Shown piece after piece: positions 15,876 through 23,629 of a stretch of DNA of 64,000 nucleotides. The notes under the pieces are model-generated. The model ran no database searches. It was not told where the DNA came from and worked only from the letters and a program-made list of their open reading frames with translations. The first letter of the stretch is position 1. The number at the start of each line of letters is the position of its first letter. The DNA comes from CAVEFW01 sp964579575 (lineage in GTDB: Bacteria; Actinomycetota; Coriobacteriia; Coriobacteriales; Eggerthellaceae), in NCBI GenBank assembly GCA_964579575.1, contig CAZOGL010000004.1:12722-76721 (forward strand), read 5' to 3'. The translations under genes and the position numbers were made by a program.

Positions 15876-17117
15876 ATGGCACAAGACCGCTTACCCTATT
15901 TGGAGATACATCCCGACATCGAGGACCAGATACGTCTCGATCGAGTCAATTGTTGGCAAAACCCTTATGCGTTCCAAGATTGTGATGTCATCCGGCGCGA
16001 GAAGAAGCAACACGACGCCGCCACCGTTGTCCGTCCTGCCTTCGTGCGGGATATCGAGAAGATCCTCAACACGCCGGCCTATAACCGCTATGCCGACAAG
16101 ACCCAGGTGTTCAGCTTTACCGAGAATGACGAGATTTGTCGACGTGGGCTCCATGTCCAACTTGTGAGCAGGGTTGCGCGCACCATAGGCCAAGCCCTCG
16201 GTCTCAACACCGACCTTATCGAGGCGATAGCGTTGGGCCATGACGTAGGACACACGCCCTTTGGACATGCGGGGGAGCGCTTCTTGTCCGCGCTGTACCA
16301 ACAACATACGGCCGCCGAAGGTGCTGTTCGGTATTTCAACCACAATGTCCACTCTGTGCGTGTGCTTGACCAGCTATATCGTCGAAATATCAGCCTCCAA
16401 GTGCTCGACGGGGTCCTTTGCCACAACGGCGAGTTCGCTTGCCAAGTTCTTGAACGTGGGAACTTGGAATCGTTTAGTGATCTCGACGCCAAGGTGGAGT
16501 CGTGCATGGCCGACGAGCGTGTTATCTCTACCTTGCGTCCCTCCACGCTGGAGGGCTGCGTCGTGCGCGTCTCGGATATGATTGCCTATATTGGAAAGGA
16601 TCGCTCCGACGCGCTTGCGCTTGGGGCCGTTGCCAACCTTGACCGATTTGACACGAACGTCATCGGTAGGACGAACTCCGAGATTATCAACAACCTGACC
16701 ATCGATATCATTAACAATAGCTACCGGCGGGACCGCATCGCCATGAGCCGGGAGGTGTATGAGGACCTCAAGGTTGCAAAGCGTCAAAACTACGAGCTCA
16801 TCTACATGCGTGAGGGAATGCTCGATGAGACGAGCAATGTCGTGGAGGACATGTTTGCAAACCTCTATGAGCGCCTTCTTGATGACGTGCTTATGGGGGA
16901 TGAGTCCTCACCGCTGTTCCGCCACCATGTGAAACGCCTTTGCGAGGGCTCGTACTCACTTACGCCTGACGAGTATCTCAAGACTGATCCGAACCAGATT
17001 GTCGTCGACTACATGGCGAGCATGACCGATGACTATTTTATGGCGGTATATCGTTATCTGTTCCCAGGCGAAAACCCTGCGTTTACCACGCGCGACTATT
17101 GTTCTGATTTGTTGTAG
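15876..17117 (+). CDS. dgt: deoxyguanosinetriphosphate triphosphohydrolase-like HD protein
   Basis: Dgt-type HD hydrolases remove triphosphate from dNTPs and help balance nucleotide pools. The 413-residue protein shows the first family His (TFSFTEND region around residue 80), VSRVARTIGQALGL, the HD signature ALGHDVGHTPFGHAGERFL near 125, FNHNVHSVRVL and, near 235, VRVSDMIAYIGKDRSDA supplying the last metal-binding Asp. The ATG at 15876 follows GAGGAG with five-base spacing; an upstream in-frame TTG was not used. It lies between ackA and rnhA. Whether dGTP is the preferred substrate cannot be read from sequence. Confidence 0.92.
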   Translation: MAQDRLPYLEIHPDIEDQIRLDRVNCWQNPYAFQDCDVIRREKKQHDAATVVRPAFVRDIEKILNTPAYNRYADKTQVFSFTENDEICRRGLHVQLVSRVARTIGQALGLNTDLIEAIALGHDVGHTPFGHAGERFLSALYQQHTAAEGAVRYFNHNVHSVRVLDQLYRRNISLQVLDGVLCHNGEFACQVLERGNLESFSDLDAKVESCMADERVISTLRPSTLEGCVVRVSDMIAYIGKDRSDALALGAVANLDRFDTNVIGRTNSEIINNLTIDIINNSYRRDRIAMSREVYEDLKVAKRQNYELIYMREGMLDETSNVVEDMFANLYERLLDDVLMGDESSPLFRHHVKRLCEGSYSLTPDEYLKTDPNQIVVDYMASMTDDYFMAVYRYLFPGENPAFTTRDYCSDLL

Positions 17118-17128
17118 GAGTTGCCGAC

Positions 17129-17611
17129 ATGATGGAAGTTTCGATTTTCAGCGACGGCAGCTCTCGTGGCAACCCAGGGCCTGGCGGCTATGGAACCATC
17201 CTGCAATGCGTTGATCCCTCTGGCAAGCTCCATGAGAAGGAACTATCCGGTGGCTATCAATACACGACGAACAATCGCATGGAGATACTGGGAGCGATTG
17301 TGGGGCTTGAGGCCTTGAAGCGTCCATGTCAGGTAACTCTTTACTCTGACTCCCAATATCTCGTCAACGCCATCAACAAGGATTGGATCGGTGGCTGGGC
17401 GAGAAACGGGTGGAAGAACTCGCAAAAGAAGGAAGTGAAAAACCTCGATTTGTGGAAACGCCTTTTGGAGGCGATGAGGATGCACGAGGTCACCTTTGTT
17501 TGGGTGAAGGGGCACGCAGGACATCCCGAGAATGAACGTTGCGACGCATTGGCGACTGCGGCTGCGGATGGCCCAGATAAGCTTAAAGACTTTGGGTGTC
17601 CGAAGGAGTAG
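17129..17611 (+). CDS. rnhA: ribonuclease HI
   Basis: RNase HI cleaves the RNA strand of RNA-DNA hybrids. The 160-residue protein has SIFSDGSSRGNPGPGGYG (catalytic Asp near residue 9), the NNRMEIL motif with catalytic Glu near 50, TLYSDSQYLVNAI with Asp near 72, the basic protrusion GWARNGWKNSQKKEVKN and the C-terminal VWVKGHAGHPENERCD with the His and final Asp. ATG 17129 follows AGGAG; a second ATG follows immediately and is equally possible. It is separated from dgt by 11 bases. Confidence 0.96.
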   Translation: MMEVSIFSDGSSRGNPGPGGYGTILQCVDPSGKLHEKELSGGYQYTTNNRMEILGAIVGLEALKRPCQVTLYSDSQYLVNAINKDWIGGWARNGWKNSQKKEVKNLDLWKRLLEAMRMHEVTFVWVKGHAGHPENERCDALATAAADGPDKLKDFGCPKE

Positions 17612-17612
17612 T

Positions 17613-17647
17613 CGTTGATTTAGCTGGGCTTGCTCAACGTCTCTTTT
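17613..17647 (+). terminator. intrinsic terminator after rnhA
   Basis: CGTTGA (17613-17618) pairs with TCAACG (17634-17639), with additional inner AGC/GCT pairing, followed by TCTCTTTTT. It begins two bases after the rnhA stop. Confidence 0.65.
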
Positions 17648-17753
17648 TGGATGGCCTCTATTTAACCGCTCGCCCTCGTTTTTGTGCAAACCTTCGCGCT
17701 TACCTTGCCTGCTCGCTCGTCTGCCGTCGCGTGCGCATACGTCAATCATGCAT

Positions 17754-17767
17754 GCTCTACCATTGAG
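17754..17767 (-). other. tRNA D-arm-like 14-mer, possible tRNA remnant
   Basis: On the minus strand CTCAATGGTAGAGC matches the D-arm of glycine-type tRNAs exactly. The flanks give no anticodon arm and no GGTTC T-arm within the expected distance, so there is no intact tRNA. It could be a decayed tRNA or integration scar, or chance. Confidence 0.2.
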
Positions 17768-17814
17768 TCATCTTGATTATCCGTAACGCACGCGTCGAGG
17801 GGAAATGAGGCACC

Positions 17815-18804
17815 ATGTCTGATTTTTTGGCATCTATGCTCGAGAAGGCAAAGGCTGACAAGAAGACCATCGTTTTGCCGGAAGGCAACGACGAGCGAAC
17901 GCTCAAGGCCGCAGAGAAGATCCTCTCCGAAGATGTTGCCAACCTTATCATTTTAGGTGACGTAGCGGCAATTGAGGGTTCCGGTTATGACCTTACAGGT
18001 GCGCGTATCGTCGATCCGCATACGTCGGAGTTGCGTGAGGGATACGCCGACAAGCTTTTTGAATTGCGTCAGGCAAAGGGCATGACTCCCGATAAGGCGC
18101 TTGCTCTCATGGACGATGAGTTGTATTTCGGAGTCATGATGGTCAAGATGGGGGAGGCCGACGGAATGGTTTCAGGCGCCCGCCATTCTACTGGTGACGT
18201 CCTTCGACCGAGCCTCCAAATCCTCAAGACCGCTCCCGGATGCAAGCTTGTCAGCAGCTTCTTCATCATGGTGGTGCCCGATTGCGAGTATGGTGAGAAC
18301 GGCATGTTCGTTTTCAGCGATTGCGGCCTCGAGGTCCAACCCAATGCGGAGCGCTTGGCGTATGTCGCCTTGAACGCCGCGGAGGGTTTCCGCACCATGA
18401 CCGGTATGGAGCCACGTATCGCCATGTTGTCCCACTCCAGCTACGGTTCGGCGAAAAATGACGACTCGACAAAGGTTGTTGAGGCGACGCGTATCGCCAA
18501 GGAGCTTGCACCCGAACTCTTGCTTGACGGCGAGCTTCAACTCGATGCCGCCATCGTCCCCGAGGTTGGTGCGTCCAAGGCCCCGACCAGTCCTGTCGCC
18601 GGCAAGGCAAACGTGCTCGTGTTTCCGGACATCGACGCTGGCAACATCGGTTATAAGCTTGTCCAACGTCTCGCAAAGGCGGAGGCCTACGGTCCGATCA
18701 CGCAAGGCATCGCCGCGCCGGTCAACGATCTGTCACGTGGTTGCAGCGCCGAGGATATCGTGGGTGTCGTCGCTATCACGTGCGTGCAGGCCCAACACAA
18801 GTAG
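17815..18804 (+). CDS. pta: phosphate acetyltransferase
   Basis: Pta converts acetyl-CoA and phosphate to acetyl phosphate, feeding AckA. The 329-residue protein is the short, single-domain form. It starts ASMLEKAKADKKTIVLPEGN and carries MVSGARHSTGDVLRPSLQ near 120, LSHSSYGSAKNDDSTKV near 205 and the C-terminal FPDIDAGNIGYKLVQRLA and QGIAAPVNDLSRGCSAEDI motifs. ATG 17815 follows GAGG with a 6-base spacer. A 200-base spacer after the rnhA terminator separates it from the upstream genes, so it probably has its own promoter. Its location 2 kb from ackA instead of next to it is somewhat unusual. Confidence 0.97.
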   Translation: MSDFLASMLEKAKADKKTIVLPEGNDERTLKAAEKILSEDVANLIILGDVAAIEGSGYDLTGARIVDPHTSELREGYADKLFELRQAKGMTPDKALALMDDELYFGVMMVKMGEADGMVSGARHSTGDVLRPSLQILKTAPGCKLVSSFFIMVVPDCEYGENGMFVFSDCGLEVQPNAERLAYVALNAAEGFRTMTGMEPRIAMLSHSSYGSAKNDDSTKVVEATRIAKELAPELLLDGELQLDAAIVPEVGASKAPTSPVAGKANVLVFPDIDAGNIGYKLVQRLAKAEAYGPITQGIAAPVNDLSRGCSAEDIVGVVAITCVQAQHK

Positions 18805-18823
18805 TTCGCTTGCGGGCAAGCTG

Positions 18824-18990
18824 GGCGTTCGAGGTTTGAGCGTTTAATAAAGTGAGCGTTTAGGATTTTTAAGCCCTTTGGCTGGCGCACGTATGGTTGG
18901 GCTTGGGCACGTTTGTCTAACTCGCGTTTGGTTAGGCCTGAACACGCTTACCTAACTCACGCGAAATGGCTCACGCGAGCAGCTCTGTGA
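18824..18990 (-). repeat. degenerate tandem repeat running from the HAD gene stop
   Basis: On the minus strand CGCGTGAG occurs at the HAD stop (containing its TGA) and again nine bases later. Then a 35-base unit GTTAGGTAAGCGTGTTCAGG... (from 18956) is repeated from 18921 as GTTAGACAAACGTGCCCAAG.... The two compared units match at about 25 of 34 positions and nearly all differences are transitions. On the other side, pta ends in a weaker triplication of GAGCGTTTA (18824-18862). The spacer thus consists largely of decayed direct repeats. Confidence 0.7.
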
Positions 18991-19657
18991 AATCAGCGAT
19001 GCAAAGATCGACCTCTTTTTGAATGACCTCGGTGTTTTGTGCCTCGTTTGACTCATCAATGACGGCTACCGCGAAGGCCCCGGCACGTTTGATGCTGCGA
19101 ACAGCGGGGAGGATGTCCTCGAATATGACGCACTCCTCAACGGGGACGCCGATTGCCTCGGCGGCCAGCTCGTAAATGAGGGTCTCGCTTTTGTGGGTGT
19201 TGTAATCATCACAAAGACGGAACGCGTCTATAAGGTCGAAAGCATCGTTGCGCTCCAGGGCTGGTTGCAAAAGATCCATTACGAGTGAGGATGCAATGGC
19301 AACAGGTATTCCTGAACCTTTGAGCTCCTTAAGAAATGCGCGGGCTCCCGGCCTGAGGAGCACCCTTGTGCAATAGCTTTTCTTGGCGATACGGTTAAAT
19401 TCGTTACAACATTGATCCACCGACATTTTCAAACCGAGTTCCTCGATGAAGTATTTTGCGGTTCCCTCAAAACCGAGGCCGACGATGCTGTCGGTATAGT
19501 CGTCGGGCAGGGCAAGGTGGTATTCCTCGCAAAACCTCCGATCGATGTCGTTCCATACCCACATGGAGTCGGCAAGCGTACCGTCAAAATCGAATATCGC
19601 ACCGGCAAATTCGGTGCGGGCCGCACCAAGGCGGGCAAATGCGGGAATCTCAGGCAT
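18971..19657 (-). CDS. HAD superfamily hydrolase (beta-phosphoglucomutase/phosphatase-like)
   Basis: The 228-residue protein has HAD motif I GAIFDFDGTLADSMWVW near residue 19 (nucleophile Asp), a helical cap, motif II VAIASS near 110, motif III Lys in HKSETL near 150 and motif IV CVIFEDILPAVRSIKRAGA near 172. The cap type and motifs resemble beta-phosphoglucomutase-like phosphatases; the substrate is not predictable. ATG 19657 follows AGAAGG; a much longer in-frame extension would run through queD and queE and is antisense to them. It converges with pta and diverges from queD. Confidence 0.88.
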   Translation of the reverse strand: MPEIPAFARLGAARTEFAGAIFDFDGTLADSMWVWNDIDRRFCEEYHLALPDDYTDSIVGLGFEGTAKYFIEELGLKMSVDQCCNEFNRIAKKSYCTRVLLRPGARAFLKELKGSGIPVAIASSLVMDLLQPALERNDAFDLIDAFRLCDDYNTHKSETLIYELAAEAIGVPVEECVIFEDILPAVRSIKRAGAFAVAVIDESNEAQNTEVIQKEVDLCIADFTELLA

Positions 19658-19784
19658 AACGACCTTCTTTTGCATATTCTGTTTGTTTGCACATGGGCGA
19701 CAGTTTAGCCGAAGTTGCCGCTTTGGGGTGGCGCGAGCCCAGATATTGGGTGCGAGACGGGTCGAGCTTAAGCTATGAAAAGGG

Positions 19785-19790
19785 TATACT
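19785..19790 (+). promoter_or_regulatory. -10 element for the que operon
   Basis: TATACT at 19785-19790 gives a leader of about 25 bases before queD; no good -35 is apparent. The leader is too short for a preQ1 riboswitch, and none was seen. Confidence 0.5.
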
Positions 19791-19819
19791 TTGCCGAGAT
19801 AACAACGAGAGGACGACCC

Positions 19820-20239
19820 ATGTATGGATTGAAAACCGAGAGCAGCTTCGACGCCGCCCATTTCCTTACCGACTACCACGGAAAGTGCGAGAACCTTCAC
19901 GGTCACCGTTGGCGTGTCGTTGCATATCTGCGCGCCGACGACCTTCAAAAGGAAGGCACGATGAAGGACATGGTCGTGGACTTCGGCGAGTTTAAGAAGG
20001 CGCTGCGTACATTGACCGAGGAGCTTGACCACTCCTTCATCGTCGAGGAGGGTTCCCTTATGCCTGAAACGATTGCGCAATTGGAGGCCGAGGGTTTCGA
20101 GCTCTCGATGCTTCCGTTCCGCACGACGGCTGAGAACCTTGCCCGCTATTTCGCACAACGTCTTGACGAACAAGGTTTGCCGGTATGCCAAATCGAGGTG
20201 TACGAGACCCCCAACAACTGTGCAATCTATTACGTCTAA
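19820..20239 (+). CDS. queD: 6-carboxy-5,6,7,8-tetrahydropterin synthase
   Basis: QueD makes carboxytetrahydropterin from dihydroneopterin triphosphate, the first dedicated step to preQ0. The 139-residue protein has FDAAHFLTDYHGKCENLHGH, supplying the zinc-binding His residues and the catalytic Cys, VVDFGEFKKALRTLTEELDH and the terminal ETPNNCAIYYV. ATG 19820 follows GAGAGGACG; an ATG further upstream lies before the -10 and is excluded. It leads queD-queE-queC-queF. GTP cyclohydrolase I (folE), needed upstream in the pathway, is not in the window. Confidence 0.95.
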   Translation: MYGLKTESSFDAAHFLTDYHGKCENLHGHRWRVVAYLRADDLQKEGTMKDMVVDFGEFKKALRTLTEELDHSFIVEEGSLMPETIAQLEAEGFELSMLPFRTTAENLARYFAQRLDEQGLPVCQIEVYETPNNCAIYYV

Positions 20240-20249
20240 GGACACAAGC

Positions 20250-21002
20250 ATGGCAAAGACCGTAAAAACCAATCGCACTGAGAAGCTTCCTGTAGCCGAA
20301 CGCTTTGTCAGCATAAACGGCGAGGGTCCCTTTGCGGGAAAGCCTGCTGCCTTTATTCGCTTCGTGGGGTGTAACCTCACATGCTCCTATTGCGACACCC
20401 GTTGGGCATGTGACTTGAAATGTCCCTGTGAGTGGCTTGACGCATGGGCGCTTGCCCAATGGGTTGCTGAGACCGGAGCCCACCACGTGACGCTTACAGG
20501 CGGTGAGCCCCTGCTCCATCCAATCTTAGGCGAGTTGCTCCGTCGCCTTGTCAACGGCAAAGGTCCGCACGATCTTCCTTATGAGCTTCCTAAGGACTTG
20601 GTGGTCGAGATTGAGACGAATGGTTCGGTATCCCTCAATCGGATTGAGGCCCTTTTAAACTTCCTGCCGAAATCCCAGTCTGAGCGCATCGTCTTTACCG
20701 TCGACTATAAGCTTCCAGGTAGCGGGATGGAGTCGAAAATGGACCGGGGCGTCTTTGCCTCGCTTGGCATGCGAGATGCAGTCAAGTTCGTCGTTTCTGA
20801 CCGCAAAGATCTTGATCGTATGAGGAGCGTTGCGGCACAGCTTGATCTTTGGAATCGTACCCAGGTCTTTGTGAGCCCTGTGTTCGGGGCAATCGAGCCT
20901 GCAGAGATTGCCCAATATCTCATCGACAACAAACTCTTTGGTGCCCGTCTCCAACTTCAATTGCACAAGATCATATGGCCTGGTGTGGAGAAGGGGGTCT
21001 GA
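20250..21002 (+). CDS. queE: 7-carboxy-7-deazaguanine synthase (radical SAM)
   Basis: QueE rearranges carboxytetrahydropterin to 7-carboxy-7-deazaguanine using a radical-SAM cluster. The 250-residue protein has FVSINGEGPFAGKPAAFIRF, then the CxxxCxxC motif in FVGCNLTCSYCDTRWAC near residues 42-50 and HVTLTGGEPLLHP near 85. ATG 20250 is ten bases after queD. A Cys-rich insertion (CDLKCPCEW) follows the radical-SAM loop, which varies in this family. Operon position between queD and queC supports the call. Confidence 0.94.
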   Translation: MAKTVKTNRTEKLPVAERFVSINGEGPFAGKPAAFIRFVGCNLTCSYCDTRWACDLKCPCEWLDAWALAQWVAETGAHHVTLTGGEPLLHPILGELLRRLVNGKGPHDLPYELPKDLVVEIETNGSVSLNRIEALLNFLPKSQSERIVFTVDYKLPGSGMESKMDRGVFASLGMRDAVKFVVSDRKDLDRMRSVAAQLDLWNRTQVFVSPVFGAIEPAEIAQYLIDNKLFGARLQLQLHKIIWPGVEKGV

Positions 21003-21003
21003 C

Positions 21004-21699
21004 ATGGGTGAAGTACATGAGCGCGCGTTGGTGCTCGCAAGCGGTGGCGCGGACAGCACGACCTTGCTCGCCTTGGCGGTCGAGCGCTACGGAAGGGAAA
21101 ACGTCATCGCGTTGTCGATCTCGTATGGCCAAAAACATGTTCGAGAGATCGAATCTGCGAAGGCGGTCGCAGCCCACTATGGCGTGCCGATTCGGTTTCT
21201 TGACCTCGGCGTTGTCTTTGCGGGGAGCGATTGCAGTCTTTTGTCCGGCTCTTCCCAAGATATTCCCCATGAGAGCTATGAGGACCAGTTGGATCGCTCG
21301 CAAGGCTCTCCTGTTTCGACCTACGTTCCTTTCCGCAACGGCTTATTTCTGTCGGCAGCAGCAAGCGTGGCCTTGTCACAGGGGTGTAGCGTCATCATGT
21401 ATGGCGCACACCACGACGATGCCGCCGGCAATGCCTATCCGGATTGCTCCCAGGAGTTCGTTGAGGCCATGGCTGCGGCCATCTCGCAGGGAACGGGAGG
21501 GGAGTTGAGATTGGAAGCTCCTTTTGTGAGTTGGACAAAGGCTGATATCGTAAGGCGCGGTCTTCAAATCGGGGTCCCCTATGAGTTGACGTGGAGTTGC
21601 TATGAGGGGGGAGACAAGCCTTGCGGCGTTTGCGGCACCTGCATCGATCGCGCGCGTGCGTTTGAACTCAACGGGGCGGTCGACCCGCTTTTGTCATAG
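21004..21699 (+). CDS. queC: 7-cyano-7-deazaguanine (preQ0) synthase
   Basis: QueC uses ATP and ammonia to convert carboxydeazaguanine to preQ0. The 231-residue protein has the PP-loop LVLASGGADSTTLL (residues 8-21; the usual SGGxDS has Ala here, SGGADS), SYGQKHVREIESAKAVAAHY, YVPFRNGLFLSAAAS and the C-terminal zinc site CYEGGDKPCGVCGTC with four Cys. ATG 21004 is one base after the queE stop, with AAGGGGG upstream. Tight spacing indicates translational coupling with queE. Confidence 0.95.
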   Translation: MGEVHERALVLASGGADSTTLLALAVERYGRENVIALSISYGQKHVREIESAKAVAAHYGVPIRFLDLGVVFAGSDCSLLSGSSQDIPHESYEDQLDRSQGSPVSTYVPFRNGLFLSAAASVALSQGCSVIMYGAHHDDAAGNAYPDCSQEFVEAMAAAISQGTGGELRLEAPFVSWTKADIVRRGLQIGVPYELTWSCYEGGDKPCGVCGTCIDRARAFELNGAVDPLLS

Positions 21700-21749
21700 A
21701 TTATGTCGCAAAACTAGGACCCCCGATTCTCCCGTAACCTGATACTTCT

Positions 21750-21778
21750 TTGTAGGCATTCGTTTTGTGCGATAAAAT
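21750..21778 (+). promoter_or_regulatory. promoter for queF
   Basis: TTGTAG (21750-21755), 17-base spacer, TAAAAT (21773-21778), ending 30 bases before the queF ATG. queF may therefore be transcribed independently of queDEC as well as with them. Confidence 0.55.
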
Positions 21779-21808
21779 GCTTGTTTTGAATAGAGAGAAG
21801 GAGTTGTT

Positions 21809-22300
21809 ATGGGTGATACACGACAAAAAGAGGGGCTTGAGCTTCTGGGATCAAAGACGACGATCTATCCAAGTGATTATGACCCCGGCGTCCTTGAGAC
21901 GTTTGTGAACAAACACCCTGACCACGATTACTTCGTGAAGTTCAATTGCCCCGAGTTCACGAGTTTGTGCCCTATCACTGGCCAGCCGGATTTCGCGACG
22001 ATTTACATCTCGTACGTCCCCGATATCCGCATGGTCGAGAGCAAAAGCCTCAAGCTGTACCTGTTCAGCTTCCGTAACCACGGAGATTTCCATGAGGATT
22101 GCGTCAACAAGATCATGTACGACCTCATCGACGCCATGGATCCCAAGTACATCGAGGTTTGGGGCAAGTTCACACCTCGAGGCGGTATCAGCATCGATCC
22201 CTATTGCAACTACGGTCGACCTGGCACGAAATGGGAAGAGGTGGCATGGGCCCGTTTGAGCTCCCATGACCTGTATCCCGAGAAGATCGACAACAGGTAA
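21809..22300 (+). CDS. queF: NADPH-dependent preQ0 reductase (7-cyano-7-deazaguanine reductase)
   Basis: QueF reduces the nitrile of preQ0 to preQ1, the base inserted into tRNA by Tgt. The 163-residue length is the single-domain YkvM type. Motifs: EFTSLCPITGQPDFATI near residue 50 with the catalytic Cys and downstream Asp, MVESKSLKLYLFSFRNHGDFHE near 75 (QueF signature ESKSLK) and GGISIDPYCNY near 131. ATG 21809 follows AGAAGGAG. With queD, queE and queC it completes the conversion from the pterin intermediate to preQ1. Confidence 0.96.
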   Translation: MGDTRQKEGLELLGSKTTIYPSDYDPGVLETFVNKHPDHDYFVKFNCPEFTSLCPITGQPDFATIYISYVPDIRMVESKSLKLYLFSFRNHGDFHEDCVNKIMYDLIDAMDPKYIEVWGKFTPRGGISIDPYCNYGRPGTKWEEVAWARLSSHDLYPEKIDNR

Positions 22301-22306
22301 GCGAAT

Positions 22307-22759
22307 ATGGCTACCTCAGACCTTGAGGCGCGTATCGATCGTGCCTACCAACTCCATCATTCGCACTACAGTTGTGCCCAAGCGGTAGCTTGCGCGATGT
22401 GCGATCTTGTCGATCTTGACTATGAGGTCGCTTTTGACACCCTCGACGGTTTCGGCGGAGGCATGGGCGGCTACGACCAGACCTGCGGCGCCGTGTCGGG
22501 CGGCGTGATGATCTTAGGCTTTGGGCGCAGCGACGGTTCGGCTGCCTGCACGTCGAAGCGCGAATCATATCGAATTTGCCACGAGCTTTGTGCGCGGATC
22601 ATGGAGCATTACGAGTTTGACACGGTTTCTTGCGCGGAGATGCGACCCCATGACCAACCGCCCGAGGTCGTGTTTGCGACATGTGACGGCTATATCGCTC
22701 GTGTCATCGAGGTTACCTACCAACTCCTTGAGGAGAACGGGTTGCTTGCGAGTAAGTGA
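22307..22759 (+). CDS. C_GCAxxG_C_C family redox-type protein
   Basis: The 150-residue protein carries the spaced cysteine pattern for which this family is named: HYSCAQAVACAM near residue 24, GGGMGGYDQTCGAVSGGVM near 48-66, then isolated Cys near 85, 95 and 110 (CTSKRESYRICHELC, VSCAEM). Family members are small, often clostridial or coriobacterial, and are thought to be redox-active or metal-binding; no reaction is established to my knowledge. The ATG is six bases after the queF stop with only a weak AGG upstream, so it may be coupled to queF. A macrodomain gene follows 37 bases later. Confidence 0.83.
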   Translation: MATSDLEARIDRAYQLHHSHYSCAQAVACAMCDLVDLDYEVAFDTLDGFGGGMGGYDQTCGAVSGGVMILGFGRSDGSAACTSKRESYRICHELCARIMEHYEFDTVSCAEMRPHDQPPEVVFATCDGYIARVIEVTYQLLEENGLLASK

Positions 22760-22796
22760 GCATTGGCGCCCTGTTGAATGTCGAAAGGAGTATCGG

Positions 22797-23627
22797 ATGA
22801 ACGAACGAGAACTGCGTGTACGTCTTATCGCCCTCATAACCTACCTGATGAACGAACGGCCCGACACCATGGACAACGAGCAGGTGTCCCTTGAGACGCT
22901 TGGCGAGATGGTGATCCCATCGCTTTGGACGATGTTTCGTTCCTTGGTGAACCTGCGTGAGCCGAAAGCGGGACATCCGCGTTTCTATGAGACCCAAGAC
23001 GAGGTCTTGAGCTATTTCATAAACAAGGACCACATTGCGACTATCGAGGATGCGACGCTTTCGCCTGACAACGATCGTATTGGCCTTTGGCGTGGGGATA
23101 TCACCCGTTTGAAGGTCGATGCCATCGTTAACGCCGCGTCCAAGGAGCTCCAAGGTTGTTGGGTTCCGGGGCACAATTGCATAGACAATGCTATCCACAC
23201 CTTTGCTGGTGTCCAACTCCGCGAGGAATGCGCGCACATCATTGAGGCGCAGGGCCACGAGGAGCCCGTTGGCAAAGCTCGGACTACGTCTGCCTATAAC
23301 CTGCCTTGCACCCATATCATTCACACGGTTGGACCTATCGCGAACGGCAAGCCCACAGACCGCGACCGCACAGATCTTGCGTCGTGCTATTCGAGTTGCC
23401 TTGAGGCTGCCCGAAGCGTTCACGCCAAGACGCTTGCCTTTTGCCCTATCAGCACGGGGGTGTTCGGATTTTCCCAAGAAGAGGCTGCTGACATCGCATA
23501 TCGGACAGTTGCAGATTGGCTAGGTGCCCATCCCACCACGGATATCACCGTCATCTTCAACACCTTTGATGCCGATTGCGACACCGCATACCGTTTGGTA
23601 TTGAACCTTCCGGAAGGCGAGGAGTAG
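22797..23627 (+). CDS. macrodomain protein, zinc-dependent protein-ADP-ribose hydrolase type
   Basis: Macrodomains bind ADP-ribose and many remove it from proteins. The 276-residue protein has an N-terminal helical part (about 1-90) and a macrodomain from GLWRGDITRLKVDAIVNAAS. The next segment, LQGCWVPGHNCIDNAIHTFAG, matches the zinc-containing subtype (SpyMacroD/SAV0325-like) with Cys, His and Cys ligands. Near 182 PCTHIIHTVGP and near 222 CPISTGVFGFSQEEAADIA complete the ligand site. In staphylococci and streptococci this subtype sits with a SirTM ADP-ribosyltransferase and lipoylation genes; none of those is here. ATG 22797 follows AAAGGAG. The ABC gene starts two bases after its stop. Confidence 0.9.
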   Translation: MNERELRVRLIALITYLMNERPDTMDNEQVSLETLGEMVIPSLWTMFRSLVNLREPKAGHPRFYETQDEVLSYFINKDHIATIEDATLSPDNDRIGLWRGDITRLKVDAIVNAASKELQGCWVPGHNCIDNAIHTFAGVQLREECAHIIEAQGHEEPVGKARTTSAYNLPCTHIIHTVGPIANGKPTDRDRTDLASCYSSCLEAARSVHAKTLAFCPISTGVFGFSQEEAADIAYRTVADWLGAHPTTDITVIFNTFDADCDTAYRLVLNLPEGEE

Positions 23628-23629
23628 GG

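Noticed and set aside
18971..20380. One long minus-strand frame of 469 codons
   Set aside because: Only the part to 19657 is the HAD gene; the rest is antisense to queD and queE, which have clear family motifs on the plus strand.
21700..21808. preQ1 riboswitch before queF
   Set aside because: No preQ1-I/II stem and A-rich tail pattern was found; only a promoter and Shine-Dalgarno are visible.
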